The position numbers and the translations under genes were made by a program. Source: Dehalococcoidia bacterium (lineage in GTDB: Bacteria > Chloroflexota > Dehalococcoidia > Dehalococcoidales > Fen-1064). From it: a stretch of DNA of 14,383 nt. Shown piece by piece: positions 1-7,653 of this stretch. The stretch spans positions 18,899 to 33,281 of the forward strand of contig DUES01000156.1 in assembly GCA_011192055.1 (NCBI GenBank), written 5' to 3'. Numbering within the stretch: position 1 is the stretch's first letter; each line of letters starts with the position of its first letter. The notes under the pieces were generated by a model that worked only from the letters and a program-made list of their open reading frames with translations, searched no databases and was not told where the DNA came from.

Positions 1-1797
1 CTGGTAGAGGGCAACCAGATGAAATTCTACGGTCCGGCTCCTGTTCTGGGCAAGGCTTTCTTCGTATTCATCGCCTTACTCTATTTCTATGTACTGATGG
101 GAGTGCTTAATCTGTGGCGTGCCGTCAGGCGTTCACCTTCTCACCAGGAAAGAAACCGGGCAGCCTATATTATTGTAGGTACCGCCTGTTTTCTCATTGG
201 CGGTATGAGTGACTTTTTACCTGTAATAGGATTTAATATCTACCCACTTGGCATAATTGGCAACCTCCTGTTCTGTCTTTTTGTCACAGCGGCAATTGTA
301 AGACATCAGCTACTGGATATACGCATCGTATTCCGAATGGGCCTGTCATACGGCATTGTCAGTGCGCTGGTGGTCGGGGTATATGTTGGCATTATCTTCC
401 TGTTCACATTACTGTTTGGAACGCAGGGAGTATCCGTCTGGGCTAACATTACTGTTATTTTCGTACTGGCCTTAACCCTGCAACCGATATTAAGAAGAGT
501 GCAGCGAATGATAGACAGGTTGTTCTACCGGGAGCGGTATGACCATCTCGAAGCCCTGGAGCGGTTTACCATGGAAACACAGAGTGTTATAGACTTGCAG
601 GGTCTTTCTATCGCTCTTACCGAAGTTGTAGCTCTCGCTATGCAGGCCAGAAACGCATTCCTGCTGCTTTCATCGCCGCAGACTGACGACTTCATACTGT
701 ATCCCGCAACAGATAATGACTTATTCACCGGCTCAATAGCGACAGGTAGTGCTTTGATGAGATGGATGAGACGTGAGGAAGGACATCTCAGGTCCATTGA
801 CCTGGACATCCTTCCCGAATTCAGGGGTCTCAGGGCAAAAGAAAGGGATTTTCTTGAAAAGCTGGGCGGTGAAATATATATGCCTTTGAAGACCCCGGGT
901 GGTCTAACCGGGATTTTGATTCTCGCTCCGAAGCTTTCACAGGAGCCGTATTCAAATGAAGATATAGCTCTGCTCTGGACACTGACCAGGCAGGCGGCCA
1001 TGAGTATTGAAAATGCACGCTTATACGCCGAGGAGAGAGAACGTGCCGCTGCCCTGAGAACGCTGGAACAGATGAAGTCTGAGTTCCTTGTCACTGCTTC
1101 ACACCAGCTAAAGACTCCTCTGACGTCCGTTAAGGTGGCTGCTGATATACTGATAGAGCAGGAGGGTAAAACCCCGTCTGCTTCACGCCTGCCAATGATT
1201 CAGACCCTCAGTGTCGGCGTTAGCTCACTCGAACGACTGATTAACGAGGTACTGGATTTCGCGAAAATGCAGACGGCAACCCTGGACATTCACAGGGAAC
1301 CTTCGGACATACTCCGGTTGATACGTGATGTTGCCGCCATGATTGCACCGGCACTTCAGCGTAAGAAACAGAAACTTGAACTGGAACTTCCGGACACATT
1401 ACCGCTAACCCTCATTGACTGGCATCGACTGGAACAGGTCCTCATAAACCTGATGGAAAACGCCAGTAAGTTTACGCCCAGGAATGAACGAATAGCAGTT
1501 CGTGCCGGCGAAGATAGTCAGTCGGGCGTGATAGTAGAAATTGAAGACAGCGGGCCGGGAATTCCGCCGGACGAGCAGGATAAGATATTTGAGCCTTACT
1601 ACCAGGCATCAGGTACATCCGGCTACTATGCGGGTAGCGGACTCGGACTTGCAATTGCCAGGTCGCTGGTTCAACTGCACCAGGGAAAGATATGGGTGAA
1701 AAGCAAGGTGGGTGAAGGAAGCACGTTTTATTTTTCCGTACCTGTTGTAGAAACCGCAGATATACACAGGTATAGAGGAGTAGCTACCAGGACATAG
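1..1797 (+). CDS. Membrane sensor histidine kinase, 5' end outside window
   Basis: This is a sensor kinase that autophosphorylates on His and passes the phosphate to an unseen response regulator. The frame is open from base 1, so the gene starts upstream. The first ATG in view is at 19 and residue numbers count from it. About five hydrophobic segments (about 13-33, 48-70, 74-94, 108-133, 138-156) resemble the second half of a 7TM-type kinase input domain. A GAF-like region follows (about 185-340), then HisKA with the H-box SHQLKTPLTS (H362), then HATPase_c with N-box NLMENA (N481), G1 DSGPG (D510) and G2 GSGLGL (540-544). The catalytic motifs are all intact. It ends with TAG. The MMPL gene follows after 71 bp on the same strand, so the two may be co-transcribed. 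The ligand sensed cannot be deduced. Confidence 0.9.
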   Translation: MVEGNQMKFYGPAPVLGKAFFVFIALLYFYVLMGVLNLWRAVRRSPSHQERNRAAYIIVGTACFLIGGMSDFLPVIGFNIYPLGIIGNLLFCLFVTAAIVRHQLLDIRIVFRMGLSYGIVSALVVGVYVGIIFLFTLLFGTQGVSVWANITVIFVLALTLQPILRRVQRMIDRLFYRERYDHLEALERFTMETQSVIDLQGLSIALTEVVALAMQARNAFLLLSSPQTDDFILYPATDNDLFTGSIATGSALMRWMRREEGHLRSIDLDILPEFRGLRAKERDFLEKLGGEIYMPLKTPGGLTGILILAPKLSQEPYSNEDIALLWTLTRQAAMSIENARLYAEERERAAALRTLEQMKSEFLVTASHQLKTPLTSVKVAADILIEQEGKTPSASRLPMIQTLSVGVSSLERLINEVLDFAKMQTATLDIHREPSDILRLIRDVAAMIAPALQRKKQKLELELPDTLPLTLIDWHRLEQVLINLMENASKFTPRNERIAVRAGEDSQSGVIVEIEDSGPGIPPDEQDKIFEPYYQASGTSGYYAGSGLGLAIARSLVQLHQGKIWVKSKVGEGSTFYFSVPVVETADIHRYRGVATRT

Positions 1798-1868
1798 CCA
1801 GGTACTGAGACCGGTTACCGGGTAATACGGTAATATCTCTTCATAAGGTTGCGGAGTAACATTAAATT

Positions 1869-4088
1869 ATGTTTGCCTGGATTGGTCATTTCGTCTATAG
1901 ACACCGCCGTGCGGTAATAGTGATATGGATTGTCATGCTTGCTGTCGGTGCAGTTTTTGCTCCCGGGATTATGTCTCACCTGAAGGCAGGCGGATTTGCG
2001 GAGACAGATAGCGAGGCGGCAACAGGGTCCAGGATACTTGAAGAAGAACTGGGGCTGAGCCCGAGTTCTTTAGCCATTGTGTTCTACTCCGAGACGCTGA
2101 CAGTCGATGAACCCCGGTTCGAACAGCAGGTAAATACAGCGCTGGCGGATATTACCGGTATCCCGCAGATACGTGAAGTCATCACCTTTTTTAACTCGCG
2201 TAATCCGCGCATGGTATCGGCAGACCGACATACCACCTATGCCAGCATCGGGATGAACGTAGACCTGGATGAAGCCAGGGCAATTATGCCGGAATTCATG
2301 AGCAATCTGCATTATGATAACCTCGAACAGGTGAAGATGCTGGTAACGGGACAACCTGCCGTCTACTATGATATCGAATCAATAAGCACCAGCGACCTTA
2401 CGAAGGCTGAGATGTACGCGTTCCCACTATGCCTGGTTGTCCTGGTACTTGCTTTTGGTACGCTGGTAGCTGCAGGGCTGCCCCTGGTAATGGGCGGGGT
2501 CAGTCTGGTAATCACCATCGGTATGCTAAGCCTGCTCAGCAGGGTAACGGACATGTCCATGTACGTCATGAACATTGTCTCCATGCTGGGTATAGGTATC
2601 GCTATTGACTACTCCCTGCTTATCGTTAACCGGTTCCGGGAGGAAATTGCCGGCAATAACGTGGAGGAAAGCGTTATTAATACAACATCAACTGCCGGGA
2701 AAGCAGTATTCTACTCGGCAATAACTACCGTAATCGGGCTCCTGGGGCTGATAAGTTTTCAGTTTATGATGCTGCGCTCCCTGGGTATTGGTGGAGCTAT
2801 TGTCGTGTTGGTATCGCTCATGGCGGCACTGACTTTACTTCCGGCTATCCTTGCGGTATTGGGTCCCAGGATAAATGCGCTGACTATCTTTCGTGGAAAA
2901 CGGCGTGTTCAATCAGGGTTCTGGCACCGCCTGGCAATCCGGGTAATGAAACATCCCGTGGTTGTACTCATGATAGTGGTTCCATTCCTCCTTGCCCTTG
3001 GTTCTCCTTTCCTCGATGTCAGATTCGGAGGTTCGGGAGTTACGGTGCTTCCCAAAGAGGCTCCATCCAGGCAGGGATTCGAAATTTTGGAGGATGAGTT
3101 TGGCGAAGGAGAAACTTCACCGATACTTATTGCTGTCCGTACGGAAAAAAGTATCCTTGGTACGGAAGAAATAGGTGCTATCTACGATTATGCCAGTGAA
3201 CTGTCCCGTCTTGATGGTGTCGTCCGTGTAGACAGTATCGTTACGCTTGATTCATACCTGTCCAGAGAACAATACCAGGGGATGTATGCTAACCCTTCCC
3301 TGATTGATAACCCTGCCATAAAAAGCACCCTTTCCAGACTGACATCAGACACCACGACCCTCATCAGCGTGATAAGTAATCGACCACCGGTTACGCAGGA
3401 AGCCAGTGCCCTGGTGAAAGAAATCCGTAATCTGAGACCGCATGAGGCGATTAATGTCTATGTGACCGGACTATCGGCAGAAATCATGGACATTGTAGAC
3501 AAGATGTACCGTGATTTCCCGAAGGTCCTGATTTTTGTGCTGGTGGCAACCTATTTCGCGCTTCTGTTTTTGTTCCGGTCAGTGATACTTCCTCTTAAGG
3601 CCATTCTTATGAATGTGATGAGCATACTTGCCAGTTATGGTGCGCTGGTATTTATCTTTCAGCAAGGCCACTTCTCGAATCTGCTTGACTTCTCACCGGT
3701 CGGGTCAATAGAATCCAGCCTGCCTATCATCATGTTTTGTGTGTTGTTTGGACTGAGCATGGACTACGAGGTCTTTCTTTTGACAAGGATAAGGGAGCAC
3801 CACCTGGAGACGGGAGACAATACGGCCAGTGTTGCCCTTGGCCTGGAAAAGACCGGGCGGATTATTACCAGTGCCGCCCTGATAATGGTACTTGTCGCAG
3901 GCAGCTTTGGTTTTACGGATATCCTGCTCGTGAAAGCTATGGGTATTGGAATCGCGATTGCAATACTGGTGGATTCCACGGTAGTGCGGTCGCTTTTTGT
4001 CCCGGCTACCATGCGGTTACTGGGCAAATGGAACTGGTGGATGCCGGGTTCAGGGTCCGGGCTGAAAGGACGTTCTCACGGTAAGTGA
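1869..4088 (+). CDS. MMPL family (RND superfamily) transporter
   Basis: This is an inner-membrane, proton-driven exporter of the MMPL/YdfJ type; members move lipids or other hydrophobic compounds. It has 739 residues, typical for a single-chain MMPL protein. The layout is a two-fold repeat: TM1 (about 15-33), an extracytoplasmic loop, five or six TMs (about 183-331), TM7 (about 362-380), a second loop (about 381-555), then another TM bundle. The Asp-Tyr pairs used for proton relay in MmpL3-like pumps are present in both halves: GIAIDYS (D247-Y248) and GLSMDYE (D632-Y633). A weak GGAG at 1853-1856 precedes the ATG by 12 nt. It ends with TGA. Its position 71 bp after the histidine kinase suggests linked expression. 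The substrate is unknown. Confidence 0.9.
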   Translation: MFAWIGHFVYRHRRAVIVIWIVMLAVGAVFAPGIMSHLKAGGFAETDSEAATGSRILEEELGLSPSSLAIVFYSETLTVDEPRFEQQVNTALADITGIPQIREVITFFNSRNPRMVSADRHTTYASIGMNVDLDEARAIMPEFMSNLHYDNLEQVKMLVTGQPAVYYDIESISTSDLTKAEMYAFPLCLVVLVLAFGTLVAAGLPLVMGGVSLVITIGMLSLLSRVTDMSMYVMNIVSMLGIGIAIDYSLLIVNRFREEIAGNNVEESVINTTSTAGKAVFYSAITTVIGLLGLISFQFMMLRSLGIGGAIVVLVSLMAALTLLPAILAVLGPRINALTIFRGKRRVQSGFWHRLAIRVMKHPVVVLMIVVPFLLALGSPFLDVRFGGSGVTVLPKEAPSRQGFEILEDEFGEGETSPILIAVRTEKSILGTEEIGAIYDYASELSRLDGVVRVDSIVTLDSYLSREQYQGMYANPSLIDNPAIKSTLSRLTSDTTTLISVISNRPPVTQEASALVKEIRNLRPHEAINVYVTGLSAEIMDIVDKMYRDFPKVLIFVLVATYFALLFLFRSVILPLKAILMNVMSILASYGALVFIFQQGHFSNLLDFSPVGSIESSLPIIMFCVLFGLSMDYEVFLLTRIREHHLETGDNTASVALGLEKTGRIITSAALIMVLVAGSFGFTDILLVKAMGIGIAIAILVDSTVVRSLFVPATMRLLGKWNWWMPGSGSGLKGRSHGK

Positions 4089-4114
4089 CCGGTCCCGGAT
4101 TACTGTACTGATTA

Positions 4115-4162
4115 TAACCTGTCCGGTATTTTGGCAGATGCCGGTCTTGAAAGAACAGGTTA
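4115..4162. terminator. Inverted repeat at convergent gene ends, possible bidirectional terminator
   Basis: Perfect 8-bp arms TAACCTGT (4115-4122) and ACAGGTTA (4155-4162) enclose a second inverted repeat, CCGGTA (4123-4128) with TGCCGG (4139-4144, one G-T pair). The element lies between the ends of the MMPL gene and the response regulator and covers the regulator's stop codon. No clear U-run follows in either direction, so termination by a classical intrinsic mechanism is uncertain. Confidence 0.4.
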
Positions 4163-4594
4163 GCTGGCGGTGGTGGTTACTTCCGAACTATCAAGTCCGG
4201 TAACTCTATTCCAGTGTATGACAGACTCGATACTCCGCAGGAGTCCGGAAGCATTAACAGGTTTGGCCAGGTAACCGGAAGCGCCCATACCGAACGCTTT
4301 GTTCTGCTGCCACGGTGTTGCCAGAACGCTGAAAACCACTACCGGCACCCCGGAGAGTGCCGGGTCTTTCTTTAGTTCCTCCAGTATTAACCATCCATCA
4401 CGGTCGGGGAGCCTCAGGTCAAGAAGCACCATAGACAGACCACGTGTTCCTTTCGCCAGTTGCAGGCCTTTCTCACCGTTTTCAGCCTGGAGTACGGTAT
4501 ATCCTTCAAGGTCAAGAACGCGGAATGCAAACCGCCGGATATCTTCATCATCTTCAATAATAAGAATGGACTTTCCCTTGTGGTCTTCTATCAT
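4160..4594 (-). CDS. Single-domain response regulator (receiver only)
   Basis: This is a 144-residue phosphoacceptor receiver with no DNA-binding or enzymatic output domain. All receiver residues are present: acidic cluster E14-D15-D16, phosphorylation site D59 (in LLDLRLPD), S89 in VFSV, and K111 in the YLAKPV motif. It lies 18 bp after the stop of the soluble histidine kinase on the same strand, so the two are almost certainly an operon and cognate partners. A GGAGG lies 9 nt upstream of the ATG, supporting the start. With no output domain it probably acts by protein-protein contact or as a relay, like CheY or Spo0F, but its target cannot be named. Confidence 0.92.
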   Translation of the reverse strand: MIEDHKGKSILIIEDDEDIRRFAFRVLDLEGYTVLQAENGEKGLQLAKGTRGLSMVLLDLRLPDRDGWLILEELKKDPALSGVPVVVFSVLATPWQQNKAFGMGASGYLAKPVNASGLLRSIESVIHWNRVTGLDSSEVTTTAS

Positions 4595-4612
4595 ATTCCT
4601 GACCCTCCGATA

Positions 4613-5380
4613 CTAAAACGGCAGTGTGAAATAGACTGTGGAACCCATACCCTCTTCGCTGTCCAGCCAGATACTTCCACCATGTGCCTCAACGAGACCA
4701 CGGCAGATTGTCAATCCGAGGCCGATACCCTTGCTTCCGGTCGTAACCTGGCGTTCCAGGCGGAACATCCGCTGGAAAACCTTTTCCAGGTCACATGGCG
4801 GGATGCCGATACCGTTGTCCGAGATACTGACAAGCAAATCATTTTCACGCGGTGTCAGCCTGGCGGTAATATCGGTACCTTCTTCGGAATACTTGATTGC
4901 GTTATCAAGGATATTGTCCAGTACCTGCCGGATACGCCTGGCGTCTATATGAATACGGGGTATATCCTGCTCTGCTATGAATATTATCCTGTAATCCGAA
5001 GCTCTGAGTTGAGCTTCCGAGACTGCTTCCCGGGTAAGTTCGGTAAGAGCGGTTGATGTCTTCTCCAGATGGAGCATGCCTGATTCCAGGCGGGACATAT
5101 CCAGTATGTCGTCAACCAGCTCAACAAGTCGATTGGTTGCTTTGTCAATAGATTCAACGTATTCGTGTTTTTCGGTGTTTCCCAGGCTGTCGTCATAATC
5201 AAGCAGGAGGCTGGTATACCCCCTGATAATGGCCAGGGGAGTACGCAGCTCGTGGCAAACCGTTGAAATAAGCATGCTACTGCTATCATCGGGAATGTCA
5301 GGTGATCCGGCACCCTTTTTCTCCAGGATACCCTGTGGAAAATAGATGTTTGTATTAATTTGTCCCAGTGTATGCTCCAT
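4613..5380 (-). CDS. Soluble sensor histidine kinase without input domain
   Basis: This 255-residue kinase has only about 35 residues before the H-box and no membrane segment or recognisable PAS/GAF sensor. The order is HisKA with CHELRTPLAI (H43), N-box DNILDNAIKY (N156/N160), G1 SDNGIGIP (D188), an F-box region, and G2 SKGIGLGL (about 216-223). All catalytic motifs are intact. The start is fixed within limits because an in-frame TAA directly precedes the ATG. The Shine-Dalgarno is weak (AGGCAG). It is followed after 18 bp by the receiver gene. Input probably comes through a protein partner or the short N-terminus; this is inference. Confidence 0.9.
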   Translation of the reverse strand: MEHTLGQINTNIYFPQGILEKKGAGSPDIPDDSSSMLISTVCHELRTPLAIIRGYTSLLLDYDDSLGNTEKHEYVESIDKATNRLVELVDDILDMSRLESGMLHLEKTSTALTELTREAVSEAQLRASDYRIIFIAEQDIPRIHIDARRIRQVLDNILDNAIKYSEEGTDITARLTPRENDLLVSISDNGIGIPPCDLEKVFQRMFRLERQVTTGSKGIGLGLTICRGLVEAHGGSIWLDSEEGMGSTVYFTLPF

Positions 5381-5453
5381 TTAATGCTGCCTTTTCTGGT
5401 ATTCAAGATTATCCGCGGGTGGTCTTGCTGTCTTTACAAAAGGTAAATGTCAT

Positions 5454-5495
5454 GGTAACCGGGTACAGAGATAGTTATATTACCCATTAGTTACC
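5454..5495. repeat. Imperfect inverted repeat around the mini-protein stop codon
   Basis: GGTAAC (5454-5459) and GGGTA (5461-5465) are mirrored by TACCC (5481-5485) and GTTACC (5490-5495). The loop is 15 nt and the internal bulge is unequal (1 versus 4 nt). The element spans the stop codon of the two-TM protein and lies about 75 bp upstream of the kinase start, so it could attenuate transcription between the two or serve as an operator. No protein binding can be inferred. Confidence 0.35.
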
Positions 5496-5687
5496 TCCCT
5501 GTCTTTGTCCCTGAGAACAGGTTATCAGACCGGAGACAATGGCCATTGCCAGGAAGACGCTTGTTACGATACTCAAAGCATCCATACCGGTATCCTTCAG
5601 GATTACGGAGAACAAACCAACAAAGATCGCTGATGAAAGGAAAAATACCGTGTGGACACGACTGCTTTGCAGGATTTTATTTAACAT
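5487..5687 (-). CDS. Small two-TM membrane protein of unknown function
   Basis: I do not recognise the family. The preferred start is the ATG at 5687 (66 residues), because AAGGTG sits 5 nt upstream. A longer reading from 5780 adds 31 polar residues and lacks such a site. The protein has two predicted membrane helices, about 15-31 (VFFLSSAIFVGLFSVI) and about 39-56 (IVTSVFLAMAIVSGLI). They are joined by a short turn with KDTGMD, and the C-terminus is polar and Gln/Gly rich. It lies 106 bp upstream of the soluble kinase on the same strand. It could be a membrane partner of that sensorless kinase, but this is speculation from position alone. Confidence 0.6.
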   Translation of the reverse strand: MLNKILQSSRVHTVFFLSSAIFVGLFSVILKDTGMDALSIVTSVFLAMAIVSGLITCSQGQRQGGN

Positions 5688-6021
5688 AATAACACCTTGC
5701 CTGATATTGAGGTTGCTGATAGCCGTTAAGTTTGACGTAAAATTACTATTACACTGTACCAGCCGGATATCAATATTCAAAGAAAGAAGGTTAAGGTTTA
5801 ATAAAGATAAGATTAATTATTGGTAAATACAGGTAAATAATGAGAAACAATATCCGGGTTAAACCTATTGATAGGGCAGGGGGTGACTGTCCCCGGTATA
5901 TGTCCTGGTATCCGGAATTGTTGTTGTGAAACCGGCGTTACCTGCAGCGAAAGTGTTCAAATGTGTGTGTGTGGGGGGGGGGGGGAGGGCAGAGAGTACC
6001 GGTGGATAACCCGGTTAACGG
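5688..6021. other. Gene-free AT-rich spacer
   Basis: I see no convincing gene in this 334-bp stretch. The part at 5700-5860 is AT-rich and should contain the promoter of the minus-strand mini-protein, though I cannot pick one with confidence. An 8-bp direct repeat GGTAAATA occurs at 5822-5829 and 5832-5839. A GGGG/CCCC hairpin with loop TGACTGT sits at 5880-5894. A TG tract joined to a G-run is at 5962-5985, and a short dyad lies at about 6008-6018 just past the TPR gene. Confidence 0.6.
5962..5985. repeat. TG dinucleotide tract followed by 13-G homopolymer
   Basis: Five and a half TG units (5962-5972) run directly into 13 consecutive G residues (5973-5985), followed by AGGG. No other run of this kind occurs in the window. 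It lies about 36 bp beyond the stop of the minus-strand TPR gene, outside any coding region. Such tracts slip easily, so the exact length may differ between cells or be a sequencing artefact. Confidence 0.9.
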
Positions 6022-6684
6022 CTATTCCTGTTCCTTCTCGCTGGTGAGTTGACTTATCTCGTAGGTAGCGGTCTCGCTCCATGTGGGGTCCGTAGTTAAC
6101 TCGATAAACTTCTCGAAATCCGCTATCGCTTCATCTTTCATGTCCAGGCTCTTGCGTGCAAGTGCACGATAGAAGTATGCCAGGGCGTAATCAGGGTCAA
6201 GCTCAACCGCTTTATTGCAGTCGGCAATCGAGAGATTGAGCTTACCAAGCCCAATGTAAGCCAGGGCGCGGGTAACGTAGGCCTCTGCAATACTACGGTC
6301 GGTTTCGATGGCTTTGGCACAATCAGCAACGGCCAGTTCATATTCACCGATAGCGTTATAGGCAAAAGCACGGTTGATATAAGCAAAAGCCAGTTCGGGG
6401 TCCAGTGAAATTGCCTTCGTGCTGTCTGCTATGCACTGGTCATATTTTTCCAGGCTGGCATAGGCAGCCGCCCTGTTGATATAAGCACCGGCCATGGCAG
6501 GGGCTGCATCGATTACTTTGGTATATTCACTTACAGCATCTTCAAAACGACCTTTAGAGGCCATTTCGTAGGCCCGGTCAAAATACCATTCGGCAGAGCC
6601 CTCCGGCGGGCTGGAGCAGCTTGTGAGTATACCCGAAAAGATGAGCGACATTACCATGCAGATGACGATGCCGCGTTTAAACAT
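6022..6684 (-). CDS. TPR-repeat lipoprotein
   Basis: This is a 220-residue exported scaffold protein. The N-terminus is a lipoprotein signal: KR, a hydrophobic stretch, and lipobox LTSC with C23 as the lipidation site. The mature part is almost wholly five tandem 34-residue TPR units, about 31-62, 63-96, 97-130, 131-164 and 165-198, each with the A-Y-x-R-A-x-A-Y pattern and a D/E-P turn. TPR proteins mediate protein-protein binding; no enzyme domain is present. The start is supported by GAGAGG 6 nt upstream and by a TTGACA promoter further up. The partner is unknown. It is transcribed in the same direction as the repeat protein upstream, but 131 bp and its own promoter separate them. Confidence 0.88.
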   Translation of the reverse strand: MFKRGIVICMVMSLIFSGILTSCSSPPEGSAEWYFDRAYEMASKGRFEDAVSEYTKVIDAAPAMAGAYINRAAAYASLEKYDQCIADSTKAISLDPELAFAYINRAFAYNAIGEYELAVADCAKAIETDRSIAEAYVTRALAYIGLGKLNLSIADCNKAVELDPDYALAYFYRALARKSLDMKDEAIADFEKFIELTTDPTWSETATYEISQLTSEKEQE

Positions 6685-6732
6685 TTTATTCCTCTCTAAG
6701 TGTATACCAGTGAGATTAGTAATAATAAAGAA

Positions 6733-6761
6733 ACGATAACATGACTTTCTACAGGTGTCAA
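6733..6761 (-). promoter_or_regulatory. Sigma-70-type promoter of the TPR lipoprotein gene
   Basis: Read on the minus strand, a perfect TTGACA (6761-6756) is followed by a 17-bp spacer and TATCGT (6738-6733, four of six consensus bases). The predicted transcription start is about 40-45 nt before the ATG at 6684. The -10 element is the weaker part of the call. Confidence 0.5.
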
Positions 6762-6815
6762 CCGGAACGAGTCTGAAGGGTAGTATTTCTCACCAGTATA
6801 GCTTAATAGAACAGG

Positions 6816-7502
6816 TTACTGGGCGGAAGAGTCCTGTTTCCGGATTACGAAGAAGTATATTGGCAGGGTAATGGCTACCACACCAACACCGGGTATTATC
6901 CACCACCACGAAAATGATGAATTAGCCACGAAATGAGCATTTACTTCCTGAGCAGTATTCATTACCAGGGTAACCGGGTTATCCTTGCCGGTAATGTGAC
7001 CACTCCAGCGACTGAACTGGTATCCCTCTGCGGCAGTTGCACTTATTGTAACGGGCGTTCCTGCTATATACCCCTGTTCCAGATTTGGAGGAGGGTCTAC
7101 TTTTATATCGCCACCAGCATCAGGACTGGGTGTAGTTGTCAGGATTGCACCTGTCTGCGTAAATGTAGCGGTTACATTTTTTGTGCAGTCCATTACTAGA
7201 GATACTATTTCGTCGGTGCTGTCTACTGCACCGCTCCAGTTGACAAACCGGTAGCCTGCTGCCGGTAGTGCTGTGAGTTCTACAGAAACGTTGGCATCAA
7301 ATGTGTGGTTATACGGATAGCTGTCCGGTATTATATCACCTATCATGATGTCGCCACCATCTTCGGGGCTGACCTGGACCGTCAGCCTGAAAGTCTGTCC
7401 CGGTCAGCCCGCTTCGACAGGTCTTGCCATCAGCATGGTACCGACTACTACTATTAACAGGATAACTGACAGGCGTCGCAGCAGATTATTAACGCGTATC
7501 AT
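6816..7502 (-). pseudogene. Secreted bacterial-repeat protein with in-frame TGA at codon 33
   Basis: The full reading frame starts at the ATG at 7502. It encodes a clear signal peptide: basic NNLLRRL, a hydrophobic core LSVILLIVVVGTML, and a VEA cleavage-like site at residues 29-31. The frame then meets a TGA (7406-7404, codon 33) and continues in the same phase without another stop for 195 codons. Downstream are two copies of the GY-x-F-x-x-W-SG repeat (bacterial repeat / InlB-B-like fold) and a C-terminal anchor with WWWIIPGVGVV then RKQ. The internal ATG at 7346 would give a 176-residue protein lacking export signal and first strand, so it is unlikely to be the true start. The gene is either nonsense-mutated or reads TGA as selenocysteine; see the stem-loop at 7387-7367. 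A near-consensus promoter lies upstream. Confidence 0.7.
7367..7387 (-). promoter_or_regulatory. SECIS-like stem-loop after the TGA of the repeat protein
   Basis: On the mRNA, GGCUGAC (7387-7381) pairs perfectly over 7 bp with GUCAGCC (7373-7367), leaving the 7-nt loop GGUCCAG. The loop begins 24 nt after the TGA (23 nt between) and starts with two G residues. This falls within the published bacterial SECIS limits as I know them: loop 16-37 nt from UGA and a G among the first two loop bases. The structure could also be chance, since no Sec-containing family is recognised here. Confidence 0.4.
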
Positions 7503-7583
7503 AAGCTGAATCTCGTAATACCACTATATACGGTTTTACTCGTCCACTTACCGGAGAGTGCAAAGTAAAAGCCCATATATGAT

Positions 7584-7612
7584 ATTCTACGTTCAGTCAG
7601 CAGGGCTGTCAA
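7584..7612 (-). promoter_or_regulatory. Strong sigma-70-type promoter of the repeat protein gene
   Basis: On the minus strand, a perfect TTGACA (7612-7607), a 17-bp spacer and TAGAAT (7589-7584, five of six) predict a transcript starting near 7577 with about 75 nt of leader before the ATG at 7502. It lies just beyond the selenoprotein stop, so the repeat protein gene has its own promoter. This supports 7502, not 7346, as the ancestral start. Confidence 0.65.
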
Positions 7613-7653
7613 ACCGGTTCCGCAGTAATCAGGTACTTATATTGCAGTATAGA

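Noticed and set aside
4460..5056. 198-codon plus-strand open frame opposite the kinase and regulator
   Set aside because: It is a shadow of two genes with full catalytic motifs on the minus strand and has no recognisable domain itself.
5381..5453. Promoter TTGTAA / GATAAT before the soluble kinase
   Set aside because: The spacer would be 20 bp, too long for a confident sigma-70 call.
6816..7346. Repeat protein as an intact 176-residue cytoplasmic-start gene
   Set aside because: The in-frame signal peptide and TTGACA promoter upstream show that the true 5' end is at 7502; the C-terminal anchor would make no sense without export.
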